Assembly (NCBI GenBank): GCA_956465555.1
Contig: OY101117.1
Location: forward strand, 992,001 to 1,056,000
Reading direction: 5' to 3'
Length of the DNA: 64,000 nt
Source: Nitzschia sp. pyKryTriq1
Taxonomy: Eukaryota > Bacillariophyta > Bacillariophyceae > Bacillariales > Bacillariaceae
In this document: piece after piece, positions 1-9,718 of the stretch
Numbering within the stretch: position 1 is the stretch's first letter
Layout of the letters: every line of letters starts with the position of its first letter
Position numbers and translations under genes: made by a program
Notes under the pieces: model-generated
What the model was told of the DNA's origin: nothing
Seen by the model: only the letters and a program-made list of their open reading frames with translations
The model's database searches: none

Positions 1-2
1 CT

Positions 3-698
3 ACTATTTTTGGTGGTTTGCTTATTGGCAATGCCGCAGAAGCAAAAGACGAGCTTTTCAAACCAAATCCTTTGACCAACTCCGTCCTGGAACAGGTAAG
101 TTCATTGTGCTCTGATGTCGATAGATTTTAGAAACCCTTGCTGACGCTCAAGGATACGTAGCTTCGAATATGGGAACAGGCAGAAGCGGACAATATAAAA
201 TACGGCGGGGAGCTGGAGGCAGGAGATGCGGGTAACAAGGGGAAAGTCGGCGCTTATCCGAAATTACTTTTGCCAATTTTGAAAATAGATCAGGAGCTTG
301 AGGAAATTAAGGCTCTGGTACGGGACGAAAATCCATCAACAGCGTGGCCAAAGGCCCTGGCAATTCTTCAAAAAGACCAATACGACAAAATCCAGTTCAA
401 GAAAACATTCAACGCTTATGGCGACAACATTTACTATTCAGATCCCGATAGAGCTAATCTGTACCTTGGAGGGGGTGCTGTTCCAAAGACAGAGCAGAGT
501 TTGGCGTACCTACTCCGAAATGATGTGCTCTCGAACGTAGAGAATGTTCGTTCGGAATTAGAATATTTGATAAAGACTGGAGAGACCGACGTGGACGACC
601 TTTATTCATATGCTGACATTGCAGTGGGTGCTATGAAAAAGTATCTTGCAATCGTGCCACCAAATGAGCTAGAGGAGGCGAAGAAGATGGCTTTTTGA
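3..698 (+). CDS. Thylakoid-lumen helical protein, PsbQ/Psb31-like (5' partial)
   Basis: The gene starts left of the window. Two exons can be read: 3-96 and 162-698, joined in frame across a 65-bp intron (GTAAGT donor, CGTAG acceptor). The first visible residues are hydrophobic and end in an A-x-A-type site (GNAAEA), then a charged mature domain begins, as at a lumenal processing site. The mature part, about 200 residues, is mostly charged amphipathic helix with no further membrane segment, and ends ELEEAKKMAF. Four-helix lumenal proteins of photosystem II (PsbQ, diatom Psb31) have this size and make-up. The family call is inference from that architecture, not a motif match; another small lumenal protein is possible. 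It converges on RPB4, with only 95 bp between the stops. Confidence 0.55.
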
Positions 699-793
699 TC
701 GGCTCCCGTGTCGGCTAGCACTATAGACAATCCCATTCTCCCAGATTAGAAATAGCTACAGTACTACTATGTTATATTCGACTACCTGGTACA

Positions 794-1354
794 TTAGGAG
801 ACAATTCGAATCATAGTACTCTTGATCAGGTCCAAAATCTCGTCGATCGCAGCCTCAGGTAACCTCGACAGCGATGGGATCAGCGCCGTTGCTTCTTCCA
901 CAGAAGTATCGGTAATGACCAAATTCATCAAGGCAGCAACTTCGAACCCATGAAGCTCCAGCTCGTCCCCATCGTCGGTTTCCTTGCGGAAAGTCGTTAG
1001 TGCACTACAAAACGAAGAAAAAATGAGTCTCGAAGCTTCTTGTCTATAAAATCACTCAGCAACAATATCAACTTACTCTTGCAAGTTATCCAATTCCTCA
1101 ACCAGCTCTTGGTGATCTTTTTCGGGGTTTGTCATCGTGTTGAATCGCTCGACATACTTCTGAGTCTTCCGATAAACCTCATTCAGCTCCTCATCACGAG
1201 TCACGGCAGAACGAGCACTAGCCTGTAAGATGACAGCCACCTGTGCGTTGGATAGGATGTGAATGTCTTCAAACTCGGGTCCGAATTGTCGCTCGGCTGC
1301 GTTCTCTACCGCGGCGGTTGCCGCTTCTCCGAGGAAGGGGTTTGCATCGACCAT
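794..1354 (-). CDS. RPB4: RNA polymerase II subunit RPB4
   Basis: Two exons, complement(join(794..1004,1077..1354)), with a 72-bp GTAAGT/TGTAG intron, give a 162-residue protein. The order of conserved blocks matches Rpb4: an N-terminal segment with LSNAQVAVIL, a helix with QKYVERFNTMTNPE, then the HRDC-like C-terminal fold with LHGFEVAALMNLV and EEATALIPSL and a final helix. Rpb4 pairs with Rpb7 to form the stalk of RNA polymerase II in the nucleus, which acts in initiation and in mRNA export and decay. The length is normal for the family. The start methionine is the first in the frame and sits 458 bp from the divergent gene at 1812. The HRDC half lies in the second exon, so a single-exon reading would miss it. 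Confidence 0.88.
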
Positions 1355-1811
1355 TTGTGCGACAAGTTAATGAGTGCTTACTTCCCAGTCTTCGAGGGGG
1401 GTTCCTTTTCTGGTCTCAGCTTTTAGGCTAGGAGTAGACTACGAGCGAGAGGGGCTTTGCCTTTCGAAGTGGAACATATGGCACCGCCCATCATGGTGAA
1501 ATCGCTATTACTCTCGCCTCTCGTCGCTACCCGCTACCCGCCCGTACTACCGGTATTAAATATCTCTCTCTCCAAACCGTCCGCCGACCGCCGGCCACCG
1601 AGCATGAAAGTCGAATGAGTCGTTTGACGTCTTTGTCGCTCGACCGCACTGCGTGCGGGACGACGTCAAAAAAGATCTCGTTCCGCGCGAGAATGCGTGT
1701 GAGACGCATACTGTAGAAAAAGAGACAAAAGATATTATTACTATTAGATATTATTTCGTCATTTGATCATCCATTTGACATTGTACAAGTACTTTCATTC
1801 ATCGCAACACC
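1355..1811. promoter_or_regulatory. Divergent promoter region, RPB4 / unknown gene
   Basis: A 457-bp intergenic region between two head-to-head start codons. It holds a C/T-rich stretch (about 1505-1600) and one TGTACAAGTAC pair near 1783-1793, close to the + strand start. I see no convincing gene; the small minus-strand ORF at 1527-1709 has no family features. Confidence 0.5.
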
Positions 1812-2684
1812 ATGGTGCTTGTATATAACGGTGTCTTTGAAGTCCAACTCGTCGAGGCAGTGACGAAGATACCATTTACAGAGCACACCAAGAATGGAAA
1901 GACCTACATCGAAGTGGAGCCAGACGCCAACTATTGGATCAGCGTGAGAAAGGTCGCTGTCTGCCCGACAGCGATGGCATTAGCGTTCAAGGTGGATGGT
2001 AAAAGGCTAGGCTTGAAATACACCTACAGTGGTGGGGATAGAGGAGCACCAGCCACATACAGAGGTATCGCTGATATCCGTGGCGATGGTACAGTTTTGC
2101 AGCATTCACTCAAATTTGTAAAGCCTTCCAAAAGCAATCATGTTGGTGGTAACTTCGAGACCACCGAAGAATCAATGGGTACAAGTACCGGTACGGTTGA
2201 GATAGAGATTTTTGCTGGAAACCTGAAAGACCAAGACGTAAGATCGAAAACGCAGCGCATCGAGAGAAATCTGTCTTCAGAGTTTGGCGTTGCGGCGGTT
2301 GCACGCGGCCCTACCGCGGGTCCTTCAAAGAAGAAATGTCTTCGTTCCTCCGTCGGGCAGGCGTGTGCAACTTCCAAACTATCTTCACGTAGGCTACATG
2401 ATCGGCGTTGTGTACATCGTCTCACCCTGAGCTACTGTGCCACTCCAGGTTTGATCTTGGCTGGGATCTTACCTCGCTACGAAAGTGACAAAGAAGTAGA
2501 GTCCACCCAGCAGTCTCTGGTCAAAGAAGAAACGCCAACACCAGTAAGATCCACGTCGACAAGCGGCAACCCAGCCCCGGCCTCGATAAGCACACCAGTG
2601 CTTGCAGATGAAGTCGTCTTGATGGATGTCAGGCAAGAATGCGCAGTCGCACAGGAAGTCATTGACCTGTGTCTTGACGATTGA
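1812..2684 (+). CDS. Unrecognised 290-residue protein with acidic SUMO-interaction-like tail
   Basis: An uninterrupted 290-codon frame begins at ATG in a good context (caccATGG). Residues 1-150 look like a beta-rich domain (FEVQLVEAV, GKTYIEVEPDANYWISVRKV, ALAFKVDGKRLGLKYTYSGG). This recalls the DUF7918 type of fungal and algal proteins, at low confidence. Residues 170-225 are basic and Cys-rich (KKKCLRSS, RRLHDRRCVHR). The C-terminal 70 residues are Pro/Ser/Thr-rich and end EVIDLCLDD, a hydrophobic V-I-D-L core with acidic neighbours like a SUMO-interacting motif. No catalytic motif or membrane segment is visible. The gene is divergent from RPB4 and convergent with TOP1. The function is unknown. 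A nuclear role is only a guess from the basic patch and the tail. Confidence 0.6.
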   Translation: MVLVYNGVFEVQLVEAVTKIPFTEHTKNGKTYIEVEPDANYWISVRKVAVCPTAMALAFKVDGKRLGLKYTYSGGDRGAPATYRGIADIRGDGTVLQHSLKFVKPSKSNHVGGNFETTEESMGTSTGTVEIEIFAGNLKDQDVRSKTQRIERNLSSEFGVAAVARGPTAGPSKKKCLRSSVGQACATSKLSSRRLHDRRCVHRLTLSYCATPGLILAGILPRYESDKEVESTQQSLVKEETPTPVRSTSTSGNPAPASISTPVLADEVVLMDVRQECAVAQEVIDLCLDD

Positions 2685-2934
2685 AGACTAGCGAGCAGTC
2701 TCGTTTCACCAACGATCGGTGGCTACCAAGTACCAGCCTTCTTCTTCGGAGACATCGATAGGGTCTACGGTACTTGTAGTGCTTCGATCCGATACATACC
2801 ACTAGCCCAGAGGGCACGGACAGTCATTCAAAACTATTTTTGTTTTTACGAGTCAAATTGCATAGTAACAGACAACTCTACTAGAGAGGGAATGCATCAT
2901 GCCCTGATTCCCAAATGTGTTTAAATTTTTCAGT

Positions 2935-5176
2935 TTACCCGGCGATCTTCCCGCTGAACTCCCACTCGGGCTCGACTGCCATTGCCCAGTTGAACTTGTC
3001 TCTCAGTGTCTTCGAGAATACTTTTTCGATGGGAACCTCGTTTCGTTTACACCATGCAACGGTGATACGCGGATCCATGTAGTTGATCTTGGAGGTTCCG
3101 AGCGACACCTCCTTGTTGTCATCCTTGTGCTTCAAGTCCATCTCTGCCTTGGCAATCTTGCTGTTCCAGTTTTGAATGCGCTTGATAACTTGGTCTTTCG
3201 TGGGAACCTTCTCCCAAAGGTGAGCTTGCTGGAACTTCTTGTCCGCAACTTCTCGCTTTCGTTCCTTAGCCTTCTCATCTGCGGCCGTGGCCTTGATCTT
3301 TTCATCGTTGGTCTTGGCTTTTTCTTTCAACTTTTTGGCCTTTTCGATCATCTTGGTAACTTCCTCTGCCATCGTTTTTTCGCTCTTCTTGAGAGGGATT
3401 TTGCTCGCCTTGTCGGCATTGAGGCACTTCAGAATGCCCTTCAGAGTCTTCTTTTGCTTCTTCAAAGTCTCAATTTTGCCTCCAAGATTTTCGAGCTGAG
3501 TTTCTTGTGCTTTGCTCACAGAGCGTTGGTGATTACACAGAATGGCAACTTCGCGATTGGCATTGTTGTATTCGACCACCTTTTCCCCAGCAGTGAGACG
3601 ATTCCAGCCCGCGGCAGCTTCCGTCTTGTAAAGTTCTTCTTGCAAAGTTCTGGATGCGTTATAGGTACGAAATACCTTGGCAGAGAGACCATCCATGAAT
3701 TGCTTCAAATGATTGTTGAGCATCGTAGGGTTGATGGCGTCGAAGACTTCTTCGCTGTTCTTCTTCTTGCTGCAGAACTTCCTCAAGTTTTCAAAGACCT
3801 GAGAACCCATACCATTGTCAGCATTATACATGGCTGCTCCGAAGTCGATGGTTTGCTTGTAAAGCATGGAATCCTTACCCAGGAATTCCAATTCAATTTC
3901 CTTGCTGTCCCCTCCTTCCTTGTTTGGATCAAAGTGCAAATGCTCGACTCGAAGGGAGCAGCAACCCACGGTGTCGGCCTCTTCGTCGGTATCTTTCTCT
4001 CCGCCCACACGAAGGGCTAGTCGATCAATAACCCATACAGCCGTCGCCAGTTGCCTCGTCTCCTTATCCTTTGACTTGAGGTCCTTCTTGTACGATTTTC
4101 GGATATGGACAATCTTGTCACAGAGCTTGGCGGCCTTACTGTACTTGGATCGGTCCGACTTTCCCTTGAATGAGGACTGCGCGGCTAGTTGCATGTATTT
4201 GGATTGGTTATTGATATTTTCCTTCCAAGTGGCTAGCCATTGTCCTGTAGGATCGTGGCGCACATCGCCCCACGCATGCCCAGGAATGGGGCAGCGTGGA
4301 ATGGCCGAGCACTCGGAGAGATTGAGGGACACTTGCTCGGGAATAACACGCTGCTTGAGCTTTCCCATCTTTGGGTGCTCTCCGCGTCCTCTAAAGGCAC
4401 CAGGCGGTTCCATGTTGTAGTTACCAACCTTCTCCAAGTGACCATCTACAATGGCAAAGCCGTACTTGAACATGGCTTGATTGCGGTCTTCCTTGTTGGC
4501 CTTGCGTTCGTCGTCTGTAATAGCTTTTCGAATGATCTTTTGCTCGTTCAAGTGGTCTCTGATCGGCCCGAAGTCGCACTTGGAAAATTCTTTGATGACG
4601 TGCTTCTTTCCGAGCTCCTGCTTAAAGTCCGCAAAGAAATTCTTGATGAAAATCTTGCCCGTCTTTGGATTCCCCAAGTGCATACCGTCCGGGTCCATGG
4701 CGGCAAAGAAAGTGGCACTGCGTGAAGAAACAGCAACAGGCTACCAGTGAGTCCAAGGAATGTACTTCAAGCTGGTCGTTTCGTCCAACCAATGATGCCA
4801 TATATACTTACGCTTCTTCTTGTGCTGGAGTCAAGTCCACAGGCTGCCCGTCATACTTCATTTTGATACCGTGAGGCACGTAGGCCTCGGGGAAACTCAC
4901 ACCCGCGTGTTCCATAGTCAACCATTGACATCCCTCAGGAGGCTCCTTGGCATTCCACCACAAAAAGGCTTGCATAGCATACTGCAAACGCTCTGCCCTG
5001 TCTAGCTTTTTCAATCCTTTCGTCTTGGCCTTTTTAGCAGGCGACGACGATGACGTGGGAGCCGCATCGGGCTCTTCTCGCTTACGCTTTTTGGCAGCCT
5101 TGCCATCAGGGTCGGCCTTGATTTTGATCTTTTTCGCCTTTTTCTTCACGATTGGTTCATCGTCAGAAGAGTCCAT
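2935..5176 (-). CDS. TOP1: DNA topoisomerase I (type IB)
   Basis: Two exons, complement(join(2935..4717,4812..5176)), with a 94-bp intron, encode 715 residues. Order: a Lys/Asp-rich nuclear N-terminus, the core region starting at [14 protein letters not shown], the catalytic core ([38 protein letters not shown]), a Lys-rich coiled-coil linker of about 120 residues, and the C-terminal [17 protein letters not shown] with the active-site tyrosine near residue 668. The enzyme relaxes supercoils in the nucleus by forming a 3'-phosphotyrosine link, ahead of forks and polymerases. The linker and C-terminal domain are both present, so the enzyme looks complete. The start is 256 bp from the end of the transposon at 5433, so the element sits within or just beyond the TOP1 promoter. 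Confidence 0.95.
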
Positions 5177-5432
5177 GGTGATGAGGTCGGTTGGGAAGAA
5201 TGAAATGTGAGTAGAAAAAGGGCGAGCAGTAACGTCGGCACAACTACTATGATTGCGAAGATGTGCGTGTATCCGTTTGGTGTGAGAACCGAAGGCAGCT
5301 TGCTACTGGGTCTCCAGCAGAGAGCTGCAGGGAAGACGATGCTCCGACTTTGAACTTGCGTTCCTGGACTTTCCGTTCACGTAGAATCTACGGATTTTCA
5401 GTACCAGGTACTGTTGGATAGGGCGGTCTCTG

Positions 5433-5455
5433 CACGCCAAAATATTCTTTCTGCA
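5433..5455 (+). repeat. Left terminal inverted repeat of the transposon
   Basis: 23 bp starting CACGCCAAAA and ending TTCTTTCTGCA. It matches the reverse complement of 13629-13651 at 21 of 23 positions (differences at positions 10 and 13). TG precedes it. Confidence 0.8.
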
Positions 5456-5700
5456 CTTCAACCCCCAATTGCAGGAAATTCATGTATTGCAGAATCAAAT
5501 GCAGCCATCGCTTTCTGCAATGCGTTCTCCACTTCGATCTGCGCAAACGCGCTAAACCACGTCACTTCCTGCAATCAGCGCGCACATTCTGCAGTTGAGC
5601 TCCCGGGTTGCAGAAAATGCAACTTTAATTGCAGAATACTCGTCCGGCTCGCTCCCCACGATGATTCTAATGCAGACTTTATTGCAGAAGATTTCTGCAA
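5451..5700. repeat. Left subterminal TTGCAG/CTGCAA array
   Basis: At least twelve TGCAG or CTGCA cores in both orientations, at about 5451, 5470, 5488, 5500, 5515, 5569, 5588, 5608, 5629, 5671, 5682 and 5695. Several extend to ATTGCAGAA or TTTCTGCAA. Two more, nearly back to back, lie at about 6784-6800. Such arrays bind the accessory or transposase protein in En/Spm elements. Confidence 0.75.
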
Positions 5701-6012
5701 TCCGTCCGCGCACACCCTCATCCCCTCTTTCTCCGCAATATACCCCACAATAAATCACAGTTACTCGTTTCCCCCCAAAGTTACCAGCGTAGAGTCGTTT
5801 CAGTCGGAAACCGTGTTTTACTAGTCCACCCAGTCGAACGAACACGCCCGGCGTGTAAACATTCGAGCGAGCCTGCACACATGCAAAACCAATAATCAAA
5901 ATAAAAACAAAACATTTCGACAATGATATTCCTTCTAATACATCGATGCGGTCACTATCTACTCGCTAATCTGCTCACGACACAATCTATGAAGCATATC
6001 TGTTCTTTCTTT

Positions 6013-6152
6013 CTCTCATCGATCGCTCTCGCACTCATCCTCATCGATCTTTCCAGCAGCTCCCAAAGAGACGACTCCTGGCACCGAGTCTCGCTCGTCC
6101 TCCTTGGACTCAGTCAATTCACAAGTAGCAGCGGCTCACAATAAAGTACCAG
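6013..6152 (+). repeat. Displaced copy of the accessory gene's intron 3' end and exon 2 start
   Basis: About 6013-6060 repeats about 8563-8607 (end of the intron, through CTTTCCAGCAG). About 6115-6152 repeats 8608-8646 (start of exon 2) with few changes. The copy at 6013 has about 54 extra bp between the two parts, ending in CAG. This is an internal duplication inside the transposon. Confidence 0.75.
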
Positions 6153-6206
6153 GGACGCTGGAAGCGTGCCAAGACGAGCATCAAGATCGAGTAGATCACG
6201 AAGTCG

Positions 6207-6619
6207 CGCACGCTGACCGGATTGAGACCGAATTCCACAGGAAAAGATGAAATAGAGGGATCCGCATGAAGAGCGGCAAAGGCAGCTTGAGCCGAGGCGA
6301 AAGAGAAAACTCGTCAGCGACCAACATACAACCATCATCGTCGCCCTCCTATGATCAATTATCACACAGCTTTTATTACCTCGCGTCCTCTTTGCCTCGT
6401 CCCTCCCGCACGCTGACCGGATTGAGACCGAATTCCACAGGAAAAGATGAAATAGAGGGATCCGCATGAAGAGCGGCAAAGGCAGCTTGAGCCGAGGCGA
6501 AAGAGAAAACTCGTCAGCGACCAACATACAACCATCATCGTCGCCCTCCTATGATCAATTATCACACAGCTTTTATTACCTCGCGTCCTCTTTGCCTCGT
6601 CCCTCCCGCACGCTGACCG
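6207..6619 (+). repeat. 200-bp tandem duplication inside the transposon
   Basis: Units 6207-6406 and 6407-6606 look identical throughout, with a 13-bp start of a third (6607-6619). The period is exactly 200 bp. The identity points to a very recent duplication. Short overlapping ORFs in it have no family features and repeat with the unit, so I do not call them genes. Confidence 0.85.
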
Positions 6620-7043
6620 CATCAACATTATTTTATTATAATGCGTGCGTGTTGTTATTTTGTGTACGAAAATCGCAGAGATCTTATTTTATTGCCACCG
6701 CATGATGAAACACATATCCCGGAAAATCCCAACTATTATTTGTATTTTACGGCGCGTAATCACATGTAACTCGAATCCCCCATTGCAGGAATGTTCTGCA
6801 ATCGGTGAGGTTTCATGCAACGGCCCATACCATTATATCCGTCCTCGGTTAAAACACATTCACCGAGCACGATATTCAATCGTGTGCTCACAAATTTCCA
6901 CGTTCCGTTGCCAATTTGCGATCACAATTTTATCGTCCAACGGCGCAGCACTCCAATTTCATTCCATCGTGAACCCGTACACACGTACGCTACAGCGCCT
7001 TTGTATGGAAATTGTTTTGACTATAGTCACATTAATTTGTACC

Positions 7044-9596
7044 ATGTCGGATAATCCTCCAATCCATGGTGGCGATCGTAATGGTCCCCCGGCCCACTTT
7101 TATCCACAACTGAGCCAAGCACCACCGACATTATTTGGAACCATGTCAGATGATCTTTCAATCTATGGTGGCGATCGTAATGGTCCCCCGGCCCAACTTA
7201 TTTATCAACAACCGAGCCAAGCTCCACCGACATTTGGCATCCCAGGAATCCAACAGGCTGCAACCGGCGGTCATATCATGCCAACAAACAACCATGGTGG
7301 GATCTATTATCATCAGCACCCACCTAATAATCCAGCAGCAGTCTACCAGCATTTTGCTTATCCTCATTCTTCTGCGTTGCAACACCCGCTCATCCGAAAC
7401 CCTCCCCCGGAACTTCCAAATATTAATCCGCCCGTCGCGAACGATCCTTCCCTTTTCCCTGACACCGCCAAGGCAGATCTTGTTTGTGCCCGATACGGGC
7501 TTCCCCGCGACCCAACCACCCAACGGGTCTTGATCCCTTATAATCTTTTCGATTCCCGCCAAAGTCCCAAAAAAGGAACGAATTCCTTGGAACAGAGCAT
7601 CGCTAAGATCCCCGCATCGAACTACCAACAGCCTTTTGGTAGTAACGATGCTCTTGCAGACTTCCAGAGCCTTCGGGATCAGATCAAGGACCACATCATG
7701 GACCACATAAAATCCTCTATGGTCTCCCGTTGGAATACGCTCAACCAAACCGTCATCGGTGTGTTCGGCCGTCACGCTGTCCCAACGGAAAAGTATCCTC
7801 CCTCCATCAACGGTCGTACAAAAAACAATTTCAAGGATCTCAAGTCGGAAATGCGAATTCTAAACAGAAAGCTACGACCTGATGACAACAAAGCCACACT
7901 TTCTGACGAAGTGTCTACTTTTATCATCCGCTTTGTTCTTCATGTTGCATTTTCTTCCTCGTATACGAAAGAAGAAATAGAAACCTTCGAAGAAGCCCTC
8001 AAAACCCGTCTTGGGTTTGACGATTGTGGCAACTCCATTGACAAAGGAACTAAAATGCCTGCCAATGAGGACCCTTTCTTCCGAAAATTCTTCAACCAGA
8101 TCCACACCCAGATGCGAGGGGAGTTTGCGCTGAGTAAAGGTCTTGGACTCAGCACGGCTGGCGATGACCATGTTCAACCGACTAAGCCGACGAAGAAATT
8201 TAAGAGGGAGCAACGCCAACAGGAAGGCGAAAAATACAACTACGAGTTTCCGGGAAGGACCGCGTTGGGCGTTTTCAAAGTCCAGAATCTGAAGTATCGA
8301 AATGAGCCGGCCGACGAAGAAGCAAACTTCCACTTGGCGATCCAACATTTCATTTCTTACACCACCACCACGCAAACTCACGACGATTCCCCCGAAGGTA
8401 TGTTACTACATGAATTCCCGATTCCTATCGAATTGACGTGGTCATATTTTAGTCCAGCACACTGCGTGCGACAATGTTGAAGTTGCACACTGTGTGCGGA
8501 CAATGTTGAAGTTGCAGATTAGTAGCGGTCGGGTCATTATCAATTATTTTGTCGTCGCGTCTCTCATCGATCGCTCTCGCACTCATCCTCATCGATCTTT
8601 CCAGCAGTCAATTCACAAGTAGTAGCGGCTCACAATAAAGTACCAGATGCTGCTTCACCGAACATTCCTGGCGTCTCTAACCAAGGCGGGTCGGTTGCCC
8701 CATCTGTTTCAGTCATTCCACCAGTACTAGCGGCTCCCAATAAAGAGACTCCGCCTCACATTTCCGGCGTACCAGATGCTGCTCCAACGAACATTGTTGA
8801 TTCCGAACAGCCAGCTGTAGCTCCTGTTGATTCCGAACAGCCAGCTGTAGCTCCTGTTGATTCCGAACAGCCAGCTGTAGCTCCTCTCGCTTCTGTTGAT
8901 TCCGAACAGCCAGCTGTAGCTCCTCTCGCTTCCGAACAGCCAGCTGTAGCTCATGTCGAACAGCCAGCTGTAGCTCCTGTTGATTCCGAACAGCCAGCTG
9001 TAGCTCCTCTCGCTTCCGAACAGCAAGCTGTAGCTCCTGTTGATTCCGAACAACCAGCTCACAAGATGAAACTTCTGAAGGATGCGATCGATAAACGCAC
9101 CAAGAAGGATGAAGCCAAGAAAGCCAAGAAACGGCAAGCAGACGATGCGGCGGCGAATAAGCGAGCAAAGGGCAACGATGCTACCAAGCGCAAAACAGAC
9201 GATGCGGCGGCGAAGAAGCCAGAAAAGGGCAAAACAGACGATGCGGCGGCGAAGAAGCCAGAAAAGGGCAAAACAGACGATGCGGCGGCGAAGAAGCGAG
9301 CCAAGGTCAACGATCCAAAGCGATCAAGTGGAAGAAACCGTACTCCCAAGAAGATTTATGGGAGTGCGGATCTTCCCCCATGTGACGACGGGGGATCTCA
9401 CGAGATCCCCGGGGGTCTCGTCGTTGAAATTTGTGTTCCCCAGCCAGAGGAGTGGAAAGAATACATCTCTGACTCTATCTTCAAGATATGTAGCTTGTGC
9501 TCGAAGGAGCAAAGCCCGACCAAGTCGGCCCCGTACTACTACTGCAAGGCCTGCTTCATGGTAAAAGTCTGTGCCGCCTGCTATCAAGGCAAGTAA
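7044..9596 (+). CDS. Transposon accessory protein with repeats and a C-terminal CxxC cluster
   Basis: Two exons, 7044-8397 and 8608-9596, joined in frame over a 210-bp intron (GTATGT donor, CTTTCCAGCAG acceptor), give about 780 residues. The frame is open from 6645, but subterminal motifs reach about 6820, so ATG 7044 is preferred. The N-terminus holds a 99-bp tandem repeat coding MSDxxxIxGGDRNGPPA, in a Pro/Gln-rich region. A helical middle domain follows. Exon 2 has eight copies of a S-E-Q-P-A-V-A-P type repeat, then three Lys/Ala-rich repeats around KTDDAAAKK. The C-terminus has three CxxC pairs (CSLC, CKAC, CAAC), likely a zinc-binding fold. This could be the DNA-binding partner that reads the subterminal repeats, as TNPA does in En/Spm. 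That role is inference; I recognise no family. Confidence 0.6.
8794..9056 (+). repeat. Coding minisatellite, about 30-bp unit
   Basis: Eight copies of GAACAGCCAGCTGTAGCTCC-type sequence, coding S-E-Q-P-A-V-A with V-D or L-A spacers, then a ninth partial copy. Unit spacing varies between about 24 and 39 bp, always in multiples of three, so the reading frame is kept. Confidence 0.85.
9190..9300 (+). repeat. Coding minisatellite, 39-bp unit
   Basis: Three close copies of a unit coding K-T-D-D-A-A-A-K-K-P-E-K-G, preceded at about 9138 by a diverged copy. The tract is strongly basic. Confidence 0.8.
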
Positions 9597-9718
9597 TAGT
9601 GTACGGCAAATGGCAAGTAGTCTATGGCAAATCATATATGGTGGCCGATTATTATTTTAGTCTACGGCAAATATATGGCCGATTATAATACAATGACTTT
9701 TAGTACTCTCGTCGGTAG

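Noticed and set aside
2917-4020. 367-codon + strand frame
   Set aside because: It is the antisense shadow of TOP1, whose frame carries all family motifs.
5451-5700. Possible CRISPR-like spacing of TTGCAG motifs
   Set aside because: The motif is six bases, occurs in both orientations with uneven spacing, and lies in a eukaryotic transposon end.
5414-5824. 136-codon + strand frame at the left end of the transposon
   Set aside because: It covers the terminal and subterminal repeats and has no coding features.
6114-6628. Cys/Ser-rich minus-strand frames in the 200-bp tandem repeat
   Set aside because: They repeat with the DNA unit and have no family features.
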